Source: Ferruginibacter sp. | GTDB taxonomy: Bacteria; Bacteroidota; Bacteroidia; Chitinophagales; Chitinophagaceae | Direction: 5' to 3' | Assembly (NCBI GenBank): GCA_017983695.1 | Contig: JAGOAX010000001.1 | Location: forward strand, 310,001 to 374,000 | Length of the DNA stretch: 64,000 nucleotides | Shown here: positions 20,365 through 27,896 of the stretch, one piece after another | Layout of the letters: each line of letters begins with the position of its first letter | Position numbering within the stretch: position 1 is the first letter of the stretch | Made by a program: the position numbers and the translations under genes | The notes under the pieces: generated by a model | The model's database searches: none | The model's input: only the letters and a program-made list of their open reading frames with translations | Told to the model about the DNA's origin: nothing

Positions 20365-20688
20365 TTACTTGATAAGATATTGCCTAATTATTTTTCCATT
20401 CTTTAGTTCAATCTCATAATGGCTTCCGCCGCCATTATTTGCTTCTATTTGATTATTCAATTCATCAATTTGCATTTCAAAGTATCGGCCATTTGCACAA
20501 TTCTCCGCTATCCAAAGAAGATTATTATCCACATCAAAAGCTTTGATATTTGATTCGCTTGTTATTAGGTCTTCAATTTTATAATTGTACAATCTTATAA
20601 CAATATCCTTATACCTAATTTCCTTTTTGATATTTTGGGAAGAATTACCTCTAAAGAAGTTAAGTATATTAAAGTTTCTAAAGTTCAC
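20365..20688 (-). CDS. Hypothetical protein, 107 residues
   Basis: I do not recognise this protein. It has a basic, Asn-rich N-terminus (MNFRNFNILNFFRGNSSQN) and then a beta-rich body with AFDVDNNLLWIAENCANG and YEIELKNGKIIRQYLIK, which reads like a small all-beta fold. There is no signal peptide or membrane segment. It sits alone between cphB and the aminotransferase-like gene, on their strand. It could be a small cytosolic protein of the kind often scattered in Bacteroidota genomes. Confidence 0.5.
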   Translation of the reverse strand: MNFRNFNILNFFRGNSSQNIKKEIRYKDIVIRLYNYKIEDLITSESNIKAFDVDNNLLWIAENCANGRYFEMQIDELNNQIEANNGGGSHYEIELKNGKIIRQYLIK

Positions 20689-20746
20689 TTATGTTTATTG
20701 TTTCGAGTTTTACGATGTATCATTTTAATTACGGTCAACTACTGAA

Positions 20747-22036
20747 TTAACCCTTCGCAAATTTTCCAATACCTTCCACCAGCCTGTCTAAATTTTTTGT
20801 GGTAGTATAAACATTAGGTGTAACCCTTACGCCGCTGATATTTTCCCAAACAATACCAACACTATGAATTTTATAATTTGCCCACAGGTAACTGTCTAAT
20901 TCAGCAGGCGTTTTACCATCTACACTTACCAGGCCAATAGCGCAACCAAATTCTTTTTTAAATGAGGTATGCAATTTTACTTTAGGTATATCCTTCACCC
21001 TTTCCATCCAGTAATTTTTAAGATAGAGTAATCTTTCTTCCTTACGCTTAGCTCCAATCATATCAAAAAAGTCAATGGCTTTATCTGTTGCCTGTTCAAT
21101 ATAAAAAGGCCTGGTGCCCAAATGCTCAAACTTGCGGATATCGCTTTCTTCTTTTTCGCCAGCCCCAAACATCGGCCATACATTTTTTATTTTTTCTTTA
21201 CGCACATACAATAAGCCTGTACCAATTGGCGCTCCCAGCCATTTGTGCAGGCTGGTACCAAAATAATCGCAATTCAACTCAGGTATTAAAAACTGAAATT
21301 GGGCAAAAGTGTGAGCGCCGTCCACCAATACTTCAATATTTTTTTTCTTTGCTGCATCTGCAATTTTTCTCACCGGCATTTTCTGGCCAATCCAGTTTAT
21401 CATGTGGGTTATTTGCACCACTTTGGTTTTTGCAGTAAAGGCATCGGTGTATTGTTTTACTAAATAATTTTCATCTTCGCTGGGTAATTCTAAATTTACC
21501 CAAACCAGTTTTATACCTTCCCTTTTCTCCCTTTGTTTCCATGCGCCAATCATATTGGGATAATCCTGTTTGGTCAACACCACTTCGTCCCCTGCTTTTA
21601 AATCAATACCGAAAATAATGGTTTCCAAAGCCTCTGATGCATTGCGGTGCAAGGCAATTTCTTCTGCATCGCAACCTGCCAGCTGGGCTAAGCTTTTTCG
21701 TAGCGGCTCTCTTCCCTGGTCAACCACCCGCCACATAAAATAACTGGGTGCCTCGTTGCTGATATCATAATATCTTTTCATGGCATCGGCCACTACTTTT
21801 GGTGCAGGTGATACGCCCCCATTATTTAAGTTGATAAAATTAGACGAGATAGTATAAGACTGTTGTACATAATACCAGAATTCTTCATCAGTTGCCAGGT
21901 CGGACGGTGCAATATTTGCCACATCTTTTAAAGCTGCATTTAAATTGCGGCTCCATGCCGGCTGAAATAAATTTGCAGCTATTGCAGAAGCTGATAACAA
22001 ACTCATCTTATTTAAAAAAGAACGGCGGCTGGGCAT
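20747..22036 (-). CDS. Class V aminotransferase-fold PLP enzyme with twin-arginine signal
   Basis: A 429-residue protein of the isopenicillin-N-epimerase/cysteine-desulfurase-like fold. The N-terminus MPSRRSFLNKMSLLSASAIAA is a Tat-type signal (SRRSFLNK). LNNGGVSPAPKVV and ALHRNASEALETIIFGI are substrate/PLP-phosphate regions. VLVDGAHTFAQ holds the PLP-ring Asp, and CDYFGTSLHKWLGAP the Schiff-base Lys. It would be exported folded with its cofactor. The reaction is unknown. It lies between cphB and cphA but faces away from cphA, so a role in cyanophycin use is only a possibility. Confidence 0.8.
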   Translation of the reverse strand: MPSRRSFLNKMSLLSASAIAANLFQPAWSRNLNAALKDVANIAPSDLATDEEFWYYVQQSYTISSNFINLNNGGVSPAPKVVADAMKRYYDISNEAPSYFMWRVVDQGREPLRKSLAQLAGCDAEEIALHRNASEALETIIFGIDLKAGDEVVLTKQDYPNMIGAWKQREKREGIKLVWVNLELPSEDENYLVKQYTDAFTAKTKVVQITHMINWIGQKMPVRKIADAAKKKNIEVLVDGAHTFAQFQFLIPELNCDYFGTSLHKWLGAPIGTGLLYVRKEKIKNVWPMFGAGEKEESDIRKFEHLGTRPFYIEQATDKAIDFFDMIGAKRKEERLLYLKNYWMERVKDIPKVKLHTSFKKEFGCAIGLVSVDGKTPAELDSYLWANYKIHSVGIVWENISGVRVTPNVYTTTKNLDRLVEGIGKFAKG

Positions 22037-22155
22037 GATGAAAAGTTTTGGTACTACAAATTACAAATTTTGTTTTTTGTAAAGCAAGATGATTTTGGTA
22101 ATTTCCATTTTATAGTGATACCAAAAGGGAAAGTCAAAAAACTAAAACTGCATTT

Positions 22156-24777
22156 ATGAAGATTGTTGAGATTAAAGTACTTAAAGGCCCCAATTACTGG
22201 AGCGTACGCCGCACCAAGCTTATACAGATGAAACTGGATCTTGAAGAAAAGGAACAAATGCCTACCAATGAAATTCCCGGTTTTAGGGAAAGACTGGAAG
22301 CTTTACTACCCTCTTTAATTGAGCACAGGTGCAGTGTAGGTACCCGTGGCGGTTTTTTTGAACGTGTTGATGAAGGCACCTGGATGGGACATGTAATTGA
22401 ACATATTGCACTGGAGATACAAACGCTTGCAGGAATGGATACCGGCTTTGGCCGTACAAGGGGCACCGGTAAAGATGGGGAATATTATGTATGCTTTAGT
22501 TATATGGAAGAAGATGCTGGTGTGTATGCGGCAAGAGCTGCGGTGCGTATTGCAAAGGCGCTTATATTTAATGAACCTTATAGCCTTGATGAAGATATAC
22601 AACAGTTAAGAGAGATAAGAGAAGATACCCGCCTTGGCCCAAGCACAGGTTGCATTGTAGATGAAGCCGCAAAAAGAGGTATTCCTTTTATACGTTTAAA
22701 CAAACACAGTTTGGTACAGCTGGGTTACGGGGTACACCAAAAAAGAATACGTGCCACTATTGCAAGTACCACCGGAAATATTGCTGTTGATATTGCCTGC
22801 GATAAAGAAGAAACAAAAAATTTACTGGGCGCTGCCGAAATTCCTGTACCAAAAGGTGATGTGGTGAGAACTGAGGAAGGATTAAAAAGTGCCATTGAAC
22901 GCATTGGATATCCCTGTGTAATAAAACCAATTGATGGCAACCACGGTAAAGGCAACACCACCAATATTACCGATTGGGAAATGGCTTTAAAAGCTTTTGC
23001 AGCAGCAAAAGTGTATGGCCGCAGTGTTATTATTGAAAAATATATTACCGGTTTTGATTTCAGGATTTTAGTGATCAATTATAAATTTATTTGTGCGGCA
23101 TTACGTACACCGGCAAGTGTAGTGGGTGATGGAAAAAACACCATTCAGTATTTAATTGACGAAACCAATAAAGACCCACGCCGTGGTTACGGACACGAAA
23201 AAGTTTTAACGCAGATCACCATCGACCAGTTTACACAAAAAATGCTGGACGAAAAGAATTATACTTTAAACACTGTTCCTGCAAAAGATGAATTAGTGTT
23301 ATTGAAACCAACTGCAAATCTTTCTACAGGTGGCACATCCACTGATGTTACTGACGAAGTACACCCGGCTAATATTTTTATGTGCGAACGTATTGCAAAA
23401 ATTATTGGCCTTGACATTTGCGGTATAGATATTATGGCCACTGATTTACGTACGCCGGTTACAGAAAATGGTGGCGCTATTTTAGAAGTAAATGCGGCTC
23501 CGGGTTTCCGTATGCATATTGAACCATCTGTTGGTTTGGCACGTAATGTTGCCGAGCCTGTGGTGGATATGCTTTTTCCAAAAGGCAGTGCAGGTAACAT
23601 TCCTATAATTGCCATTACGGGCACAAATGGTAAAACAACCACCACACGTTTAACAGCGCATATTGCTAAAACAGCAGGTTATAAAGTTGGATACACCACA
23701 AGTGATGGCGTGTACATTCAAAACCAGATGATGATGAAGGGTGATTGCACCGGCCCGATTTCTTCGCAGTTTGTATTGAAAGATCCTACCGTTGATTTTG
23801 CAGTACTGGAATGTGCAAGAGGCGGTATTTTAAAAAGTGGTTTAGCCTTTCAAAACTGCGATGTGGCAGTAGTAACTAATATCAGTGCTGATCATATCGG
23901 GTTGGGTGGTATTGATTCGATGGAACAGATGGCGAAGGTAAAACAGGTGGTGCCTGAAACAGTTTTTAAACATGGTTACGCCATTTTAAATGCCGAAGAT
24001 GATTTGGTGTATGCCATGAAAGATGGCCTGCAATGTAATATTGCTTTGTTTAGTATGGATGAAAATAATAAGCGCATTATTGAGCATTGCAAAAACGGGG
24101 GCTATGCTGCTGTATTTGAAAATGGCTATATCACCATAATGAAAGGTACCTGGAAAATAAGGGTGGTAAAAGTAACTGAAGTGCCGGTAACATACGGCGG
24201 TAAGGCAACACATAATATTATGAACTGTTTGCCGGCTGTTTTATCTACTTATTTCTGGAGAAATATTTCTATTGAAGATATTAAACTGGCGCTGCAAACA
24301 TTTGTACCATCGCCTGCACAAACACCGGGGCGTTTAAATATGTTCCAGTTTAAACAATTTAAATTTTTGGTAGATTTTGCACATAACCCTGCCGGACTTG
24401 AACTGCTTTGCGATTTTATTGGCAAGATGGATGGTGAACCAAAAGTAGGTATCATCAGCGGCACCGGCGACAGAAGGGATGATGATATAAAAGAACTGGG
24501 TAGAATTTCGGGTAGGTCGTTTGATGAAATAATTATACGGCAGGATAAAAATTTACGTGGCCGTACTGCCGAAGAAATTGTAAACCTGTTGGTGGATGGC
24601 ATTAATGAAACCAAAACAAAAGATGTGCCCATCACTATTATTTACAATGAGAAGGAAGCCATCATGCATGCCTACAATACTGCAAAGCCCGGCTCTTTAA
24701 TTACTATTATGTGTGATGTGGTTGCCGAAGCGCTGGATTTAATAAAAGGTTTGAAGGAGAAGGAGGATATGGGGTAA
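22156..24777 (+). CDS. cphA: Cyanophycin synthetase
   Basis: An 873-residue enzyme with the full CphA layout. It has an N-terminal domain starting MKIVEIKVLKGPNYWSVRR with HVIEHIALEIQTLAGMD; a central ATP-grasp domain (about 220-480: YPCVIKPIDGNHGKGNTTNI, GGAILEVNAAPGFRMH); and a C-terminal Mur-ligase domain with the P-loop IAITGTNGKTTTTRL near residue 490. It polymerises Asp and Arg into multi-L-arginyl-poly-L-aspartate, a nitrogen store. Length is normal (about 870-900). It is divergent from the Tat aminotransferase-like gene across 119 bases. Confidence 0.96.
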   Translation: MKIVEIKVLKGPNYWSVRRTKLIQMKLDLEEKEQMPTNEIPGFRERLEALLPSLIEHRCSVGTRGGFFERVDEGTWMGHVIEHIALEIQTLAGMDTGFGRTRGTGKDGEYYVCFSYMEEDAGVYAARAAVRIAKALIFNEPYSLDEDIQQLREIREDTRLGPSTGCIVDEAAKRGIPFIRLNKHSLVQLGYGVHQKRIRATIASTTGNIAVDIACDKEETKNLLGAAEIPVPKGDVVRTEEGLKSAIERIGYPCVIKPIDGNHGKGNTTNITDWEMALKAFAAAKVYGRSVIIEKYITGFDFRILVINYKFICAALRTPASVVGDGKNTIQYLIDETNKDPRRGYGHEKVLTQITIDQFTQKMLDEKNYTLNTVPAKDELVLLKPTANLSTGGTSTDVTDEVHPANIFMCERIAKIIGLDICGIDIMATDLRTPVTENGGAILEVNAAPGFRMHIEPSVGLARNVAEPVVDMLFPKGSAGNIPIIAITGTNGKTTTTRLTAHIAKTAGYKVGYTTSDGVYIQNQMMMKGDCTGPISSQFVLKDPTVDFAVLECARGGILKSGLAFQNCDVAVVTNISADHIGLGGIDSMEQMAKVKQVVPETVFKHGYAILNAEDDLVYAMKDGLQCNIALFSMDENNKRIIEHCKNGGYAAVFENGYITIMKGTWKIRVVKVTEVPVTYGGKATHNIMNCLPAVLSTYFWRNISIEDIKLALQTFVPSPAQTPGRLNMFQFKQFKFLVDFAHNPAGLELLCDFIGKMDGEPKVGIISGTGDRRDDDIKELGRISGRSFDEIIIRQDKNLRGRTAEEIVNLLVDGINETKTKDVPITIIYNEKEAIMHAYNTAKPGSLITIMCDVVAEALDLIKGLKEKEDMG

Positions 24778-24785
24778 ATTTTTAC

Positions 24786-24826
24786 AGCTATACTTTGGAA
24801 GTTTTTAAAACTTCCAAAGTATAGCT
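24786..24826. terminator. Long perfect hairpin between convergent cphA and ubiA-like genes
   Basis: Two 20-base arms (AGCTATACTTTGGAAGTTTT and its exact complement) flank one central T. It lies 8 bases past the cphA stop and 2 bases before the convergent gene's stop. It probably ends transcription from both sides, although the stem is AT-rich and there is no classical long U-tract. Confidence 0.65.
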
Positions 24827-24828
24827 AC

Positions 24829-25716
24829 TTAAATCATCATCCACGCCGCAAATAAAATATACTCTGCAAAAAAGAATACCCAAAAGCGCAGGTAAAATCT
24901 TTTGATGGAATTATTATCACCCAGCTTAACAAAAGAATAATTCAGCAGGAATAAAGTAAATAATAAACCGTGGGTAGTTAGCAGAAACTCCCGGTTTTTT
25001 GTGGCGTAAAAAAAACTCCACAATATAACAGCTGCATAAGCTGCACTTACCATTACAGTACCACCAAGCAAAGCATTCTTTTTTGAATATAAAACTGCCA
25101 GTGTTCTTACATGAAATTTTTCGTCTCCTGCTGTATCGGGCAGATCTTTAAACCATGCAATAGCAATACTGAATGCCATAATAAATAATGCCAGGCACCA
25201 GATATAACCGGGCAAATTATAATTATCATTTATTGTTTTTTGAAAATGCAGGAAGATGCCCACATTCACTAAAAATCCTCTTACCAACGTTATGGCCAAT
25301 GCTGCAGGCAAATGATGTTGCTTTAAATATAATGGTGGTAGCGAATAAGCAATGCCAATTAAAAGTATAATTACAATCAGCCCGAAATAAAACAGCGAGG
25401 TAAAAAAAGAAAGGATCAAACAAATTGCCAGGACTGTGTACACAATATGCAACGCATTTTTTTTGCTCAGTGTTCCTGCTACCAGCGGTAAATAAGGTTT
25501 ATTGATCTTATCCATTTCTACATCCGCAATTTGATTAATGCCTACAATAAAAACATTACAGGCCAAAGCTGCAGCCAGTGTTAAAAAATATAAACCTAAA
25601 TGACCAGTTAAGGCTTTTCCCTGGCAGGCAATAATGTACAAGGCGGTAATACTGAATAAAGAACCAATGATGGTATGCGGCCTGCTGAACTGCCAGAGTA
25701 TTTTTAATGCTTTCAT
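24829..25716 (-). CDS. UbiA-family prenyltransferase, homogentisate-phytyltransferase-like
   Basis: A 295-residue integral membrane prenyltransferase with about eight or nine helices. Asp motif 1 is NQIADVEMDKINKPYLPL (N-x3-D-x3-D). Asp motif 2 is WFKDLPDTAGDEKF (D-x2-D-x3-D). The 'DxxMDKINKPxLPL' form is characteristic of homogentisate phytyl/solanesyl transferases of tocopherol and plastoquinone synthesis, rather than of UbiA/MenA. It overlaps the upstream methyltransferase gene by one base (TAATG). The acceptor in a non-photosynthetic Bacteroidota cell is unknown. Alternatives are another aromatic or lipid prenyltransferase of the same clade. Confidence 0.85.
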   Translation of the reverse strand: MKALKILWQFSRPHTIIGSLFSITALYIIACQGKALTGHLGLYFLTLAAALACNVFIVGINQIADVEMDKINKPYLPLVAGTLSKKNALHIVYTVLAICLILSFFTSLFYFGLIVIILLIGIAYSLPPLYLKQHHLPAALAITLVRGFLVNVGIFLHFQKTINDNYNLPGYIWCLALFIMAFSIAIAWFKDLPDTAGDEKFHVRTLAVLYSKKNALLGGTVMVSAAYAAVILWSFFYATKNREFLLTTHGLLFTLFLLNYSFVKLGDNNSIKRFYLRFWVFFFAEYILFAAWMMI

Positions 25717-26453
25717 TATTTTTTGGGGTTGCCTTTTATGTAAGTTATCACTCCCTTCCAGTTACTGATTTTATGTACCGTTATTTCATAATTTTCGTTA
25801 GCCGCTTTGTTCACCAGGTTTTTATAATGCTGCACCGACTTTGATTTAAGCACTGAAATAATACCATCATAAGTTACCGTTAATATATTTACCGGAATGA
25901 TGTAAGTAAATAATAAACGTAACAAAGAGAAAGGTATTACAAAAGGCGCTGTTAATAATTGTATGATAGTGGTTGTAAAAATGATCTTGATCAGTGTAAA
26001 CAAATCCGGTTCAAGAATTTCTGCAATTACAAATGGCGCATTTGCTGCTTGCAAATTTTTGAGTACCTGTTCTTGTTCGCTATCAGTAAAATGATGAAAT
26101 GCATTATACATGGTATAGCAGGTATCATGTTCTGGCTTTAACAACAATACATCAGTTTCCGTATTTAAATAAATTACATTTTCAGTGTTGGCAAAAGATT
26201 GCTCCGGAAATTTATCCGACAGGATTGTTTTATAATTTCCACTCAATTGTTGCTGCATAAAAACCGCCGGCATTCCGCTGCCCGAGCACAGGTCCTGTAT
26301 GTTGTTAATTTTATTTTCGTTAAGCAATTGCTGCACTACCGGCACCAGTGGTTTGTAAAACTTCGTCCATTTAATGATACTGCCGATATAAGCTGCCTGG
26401 AAGTGCCGGAATAGTTGAGGAAACCAATTATAATCTTCCAGTTCTTTTATCAT
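25716..26453 (-). CDS. Class I SAM-dependent methyltransferase, membrane-associated
   Basis: A 245-residue protein. IQDLCSGSGMPAVFMQQ (about residues 51-67) is motif I. NENKINN before it and TMYNAFHHFTDSEQEQVL match the motif IV/post-IV region of class I methyltransferases. A long hydrophobic stretch (about 155-190: LFTLIKIIFTTTIIQLL then PFVIPFSLLRLLFTYI) suggests membrane contact, as expected for a lipid substrate. It is coupled by a TAATG overlap to the prenyltransferase. Methylation of a prenylated aromatic ring, as in tocopherol or quinone synthesis, is inferred from context only. Confidence 0.75.
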   Translation of the reverse strand: MIKELEDYNWFPQLFRHFQAAYIGSIIKWTKFYKPLVPVVQQLLNENKINNIQDLCSGSGMPAVFMQQQLSGNYKTILSDKFPEQSFANTENVIYLNTETDVLLLKPEHDTCYTMYNAFHHFTDSEQEQVLKNLQAANAPFVIAEILEPDLFTLIKIIFTTTIIQLLTAPFVIPFSLLRLLFTYIIPVNILTVTYDGIISVLKSKSVQHYKNLVNKAANENYEITVHKISNWKGVITYIKGNPKK

Positions 26454-26489
26454 TACTTAAATTACAGTCTTATTATTATGTAATATACA

Positions 26490-27896
26490 ATGTATTTGTC
26501 GCAACATGATTTACTTATAGGCGCTATAACCTTTGCCATAATTTTATTGGCATTGGCGTGCATTGAACTTACTGTAAAGAAAAAATTACTGTCAAAACTT
26601 ATTGGCCGAAAATTATTACACATCGCCGCAATATGCAGTTGTGCCAATGCCATTCATACTTTCGAAAACAAAACGTTGTTGGCATATATTTTTCTATCCT
26701 TCTTTTTTGTTTTACTGGCAGTAATTAAAAAAGGCTGGATGCAGGTGAATGAATACAAAACCTATGGCATAGCTTTATTTCCGTTGGCTTTTACCGTTTT
26801 ATTATTCATGCCGGTATTCCCGAACAATGCTATTGTTTTTGCAGCGCTTATATTGGGCATTTGCGATGCAGCAGCCGGATTGGCAGGAGAATATTTTGGC
26901 AAACAAAAAATTATTTTTCTTTTTGAGCATAAATCCTGGGCAGGGTTTGCTGCATGCTATCTTTCTGCATTACTGATATCAGTTTGCTGGTATAGTTTTA
27001 ACCTGTCGGCGAGTAATTTATTGCTTTGCGCTTTACTGGCTTTGTTACCTGCTATCACCGAGCTTTTCAGCTATAAAGGCAGCGACAATTTTACGATTCC
27101 GGTTTTTGCTGCTATATGGATGCTACTGCTTAAAAATTTAATGCCCGGAGAGTATCTGGTTTTGGTTCTTTGCATTGTTGTATTTATAGCGCTGTGTTTT
27201 TTTGCAGTATATAAAAAATGGTTAACAGTAAGTGGTGCAACTGCCGCACTATGGATGGCTTTATTACTTTTAGTTACCGGCGGTTTAAAAGCTTTTATTG
27301 CACCCGGCATTTTTTTACTCAGCGGAAGCCTGTTATCAAAACTCAATAAAAATGACAAAGAAAAGAATGGCCGTAATGCCATCCAGGTTTTTTGTAATGG
27401 CATTGTAGGTATAAGCTGTTTAATAATATTTGCTGTCAGTCATCAACAGGTATATCTTTTAGCTGCCCTTATTTCATTTTGTATCAGCATGAGTGATAGT
27501 GTAAGTTCTGAACTGGGCACTTATTTAAAAGGAACTACTGTTGATATGTTGTCTTTTAAAAAATTAGCTCCGGGTATTTCTGGTGGTATCTCGTGGCAGG
27601 GAACTGTATCCGGTTTAATTGGTGCTGCAATTTTAGCTGCAGCAGTTTGCTTTGCTTATCAATTTAGCTTAACTGTTTTTTTGTGGATTACTGCAGGCGG
27701 TTTTACCGGAATGTTGACCGACAGCATCCTGGGCAGCACAATACAAAAAAAATATACTTCAGCCACAGGAGCAATAATTGAAGATTATGAGACCAATGCT
27801 GTAAAAATAAAGGGATTTAACTGGTGCAATAACGATACGGTGAACATTTTAAGCAATATTTTAATAACAACCCTTTTTTTACTGCTGTACCGGTAA
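26490..27896 (+). CDS. Fusion of phytol/dolichol-kinase-like and DUF92 (phytyl-phosphate kinase-like) domains
   Basis: A 468-residue polytopic protein with two parts. Residues 1-215 resemble CTP-dependent prenol kinases such as VTE5: KLIGRKLLHIAAI near the start, ILGICDAAAGLAGEYFG as the CTP-binding-type segment, and FEHKSWAGFAACYLSA. Residues about 235-468 are a DUF92/TIGR00297 domain (VTE6 family): SGATAALWMALLLL, SDSVSSELGTYL, APGISGGISWQGTVSG and GGFTGMLTDSILGSTIQ. VTE5 and VTE6 act in sequence to make phytyl diphosphate from phytol, so one polypeptide may do both steps. It is divergent from the UbiA/methyltransferase pair with only 36 bases between the starts. Confidence 0.82.
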   Translation: MYLSQHDLLIGAITFAIILLALACIELTVKKKLLSKLIGRKLLHIAAICSCANAIHTFENKTLLAYIFLSFFFVLLAVIKKGWMQVNEYKTYGIALFPLAFTVLLFMPVFPNNAIVFAALILGICDAAAGLAGEYFGKQKIIFLFEHKSWAGFAACYLSALLISVCWYSFNLSASNLLLCALLALLPAITELFSYKGSDNFTIPVFAAIWMLLLKNLMPGEYLVLVLCIVVFIALCFFAVYKKWLTVSGATAALWMALLLLVTGGLKAFIAPGIFLLSGSLLSKLNKNDKEKNGRNAIQVFCNGIVGISCLIIFAVSHQQVYLLAALISFCISMSDSVSSELGTYLKGTTVDMLSFKKLAPGISGGISWQGTVSGLIGAAILAAAVCFAYQFSLTVFLWITAGGFTGMLTDSILGSTIQKKYTSATGAIIEDYETNAVKIKGFNWCNNDTVNILSNILITTLFLLLYR

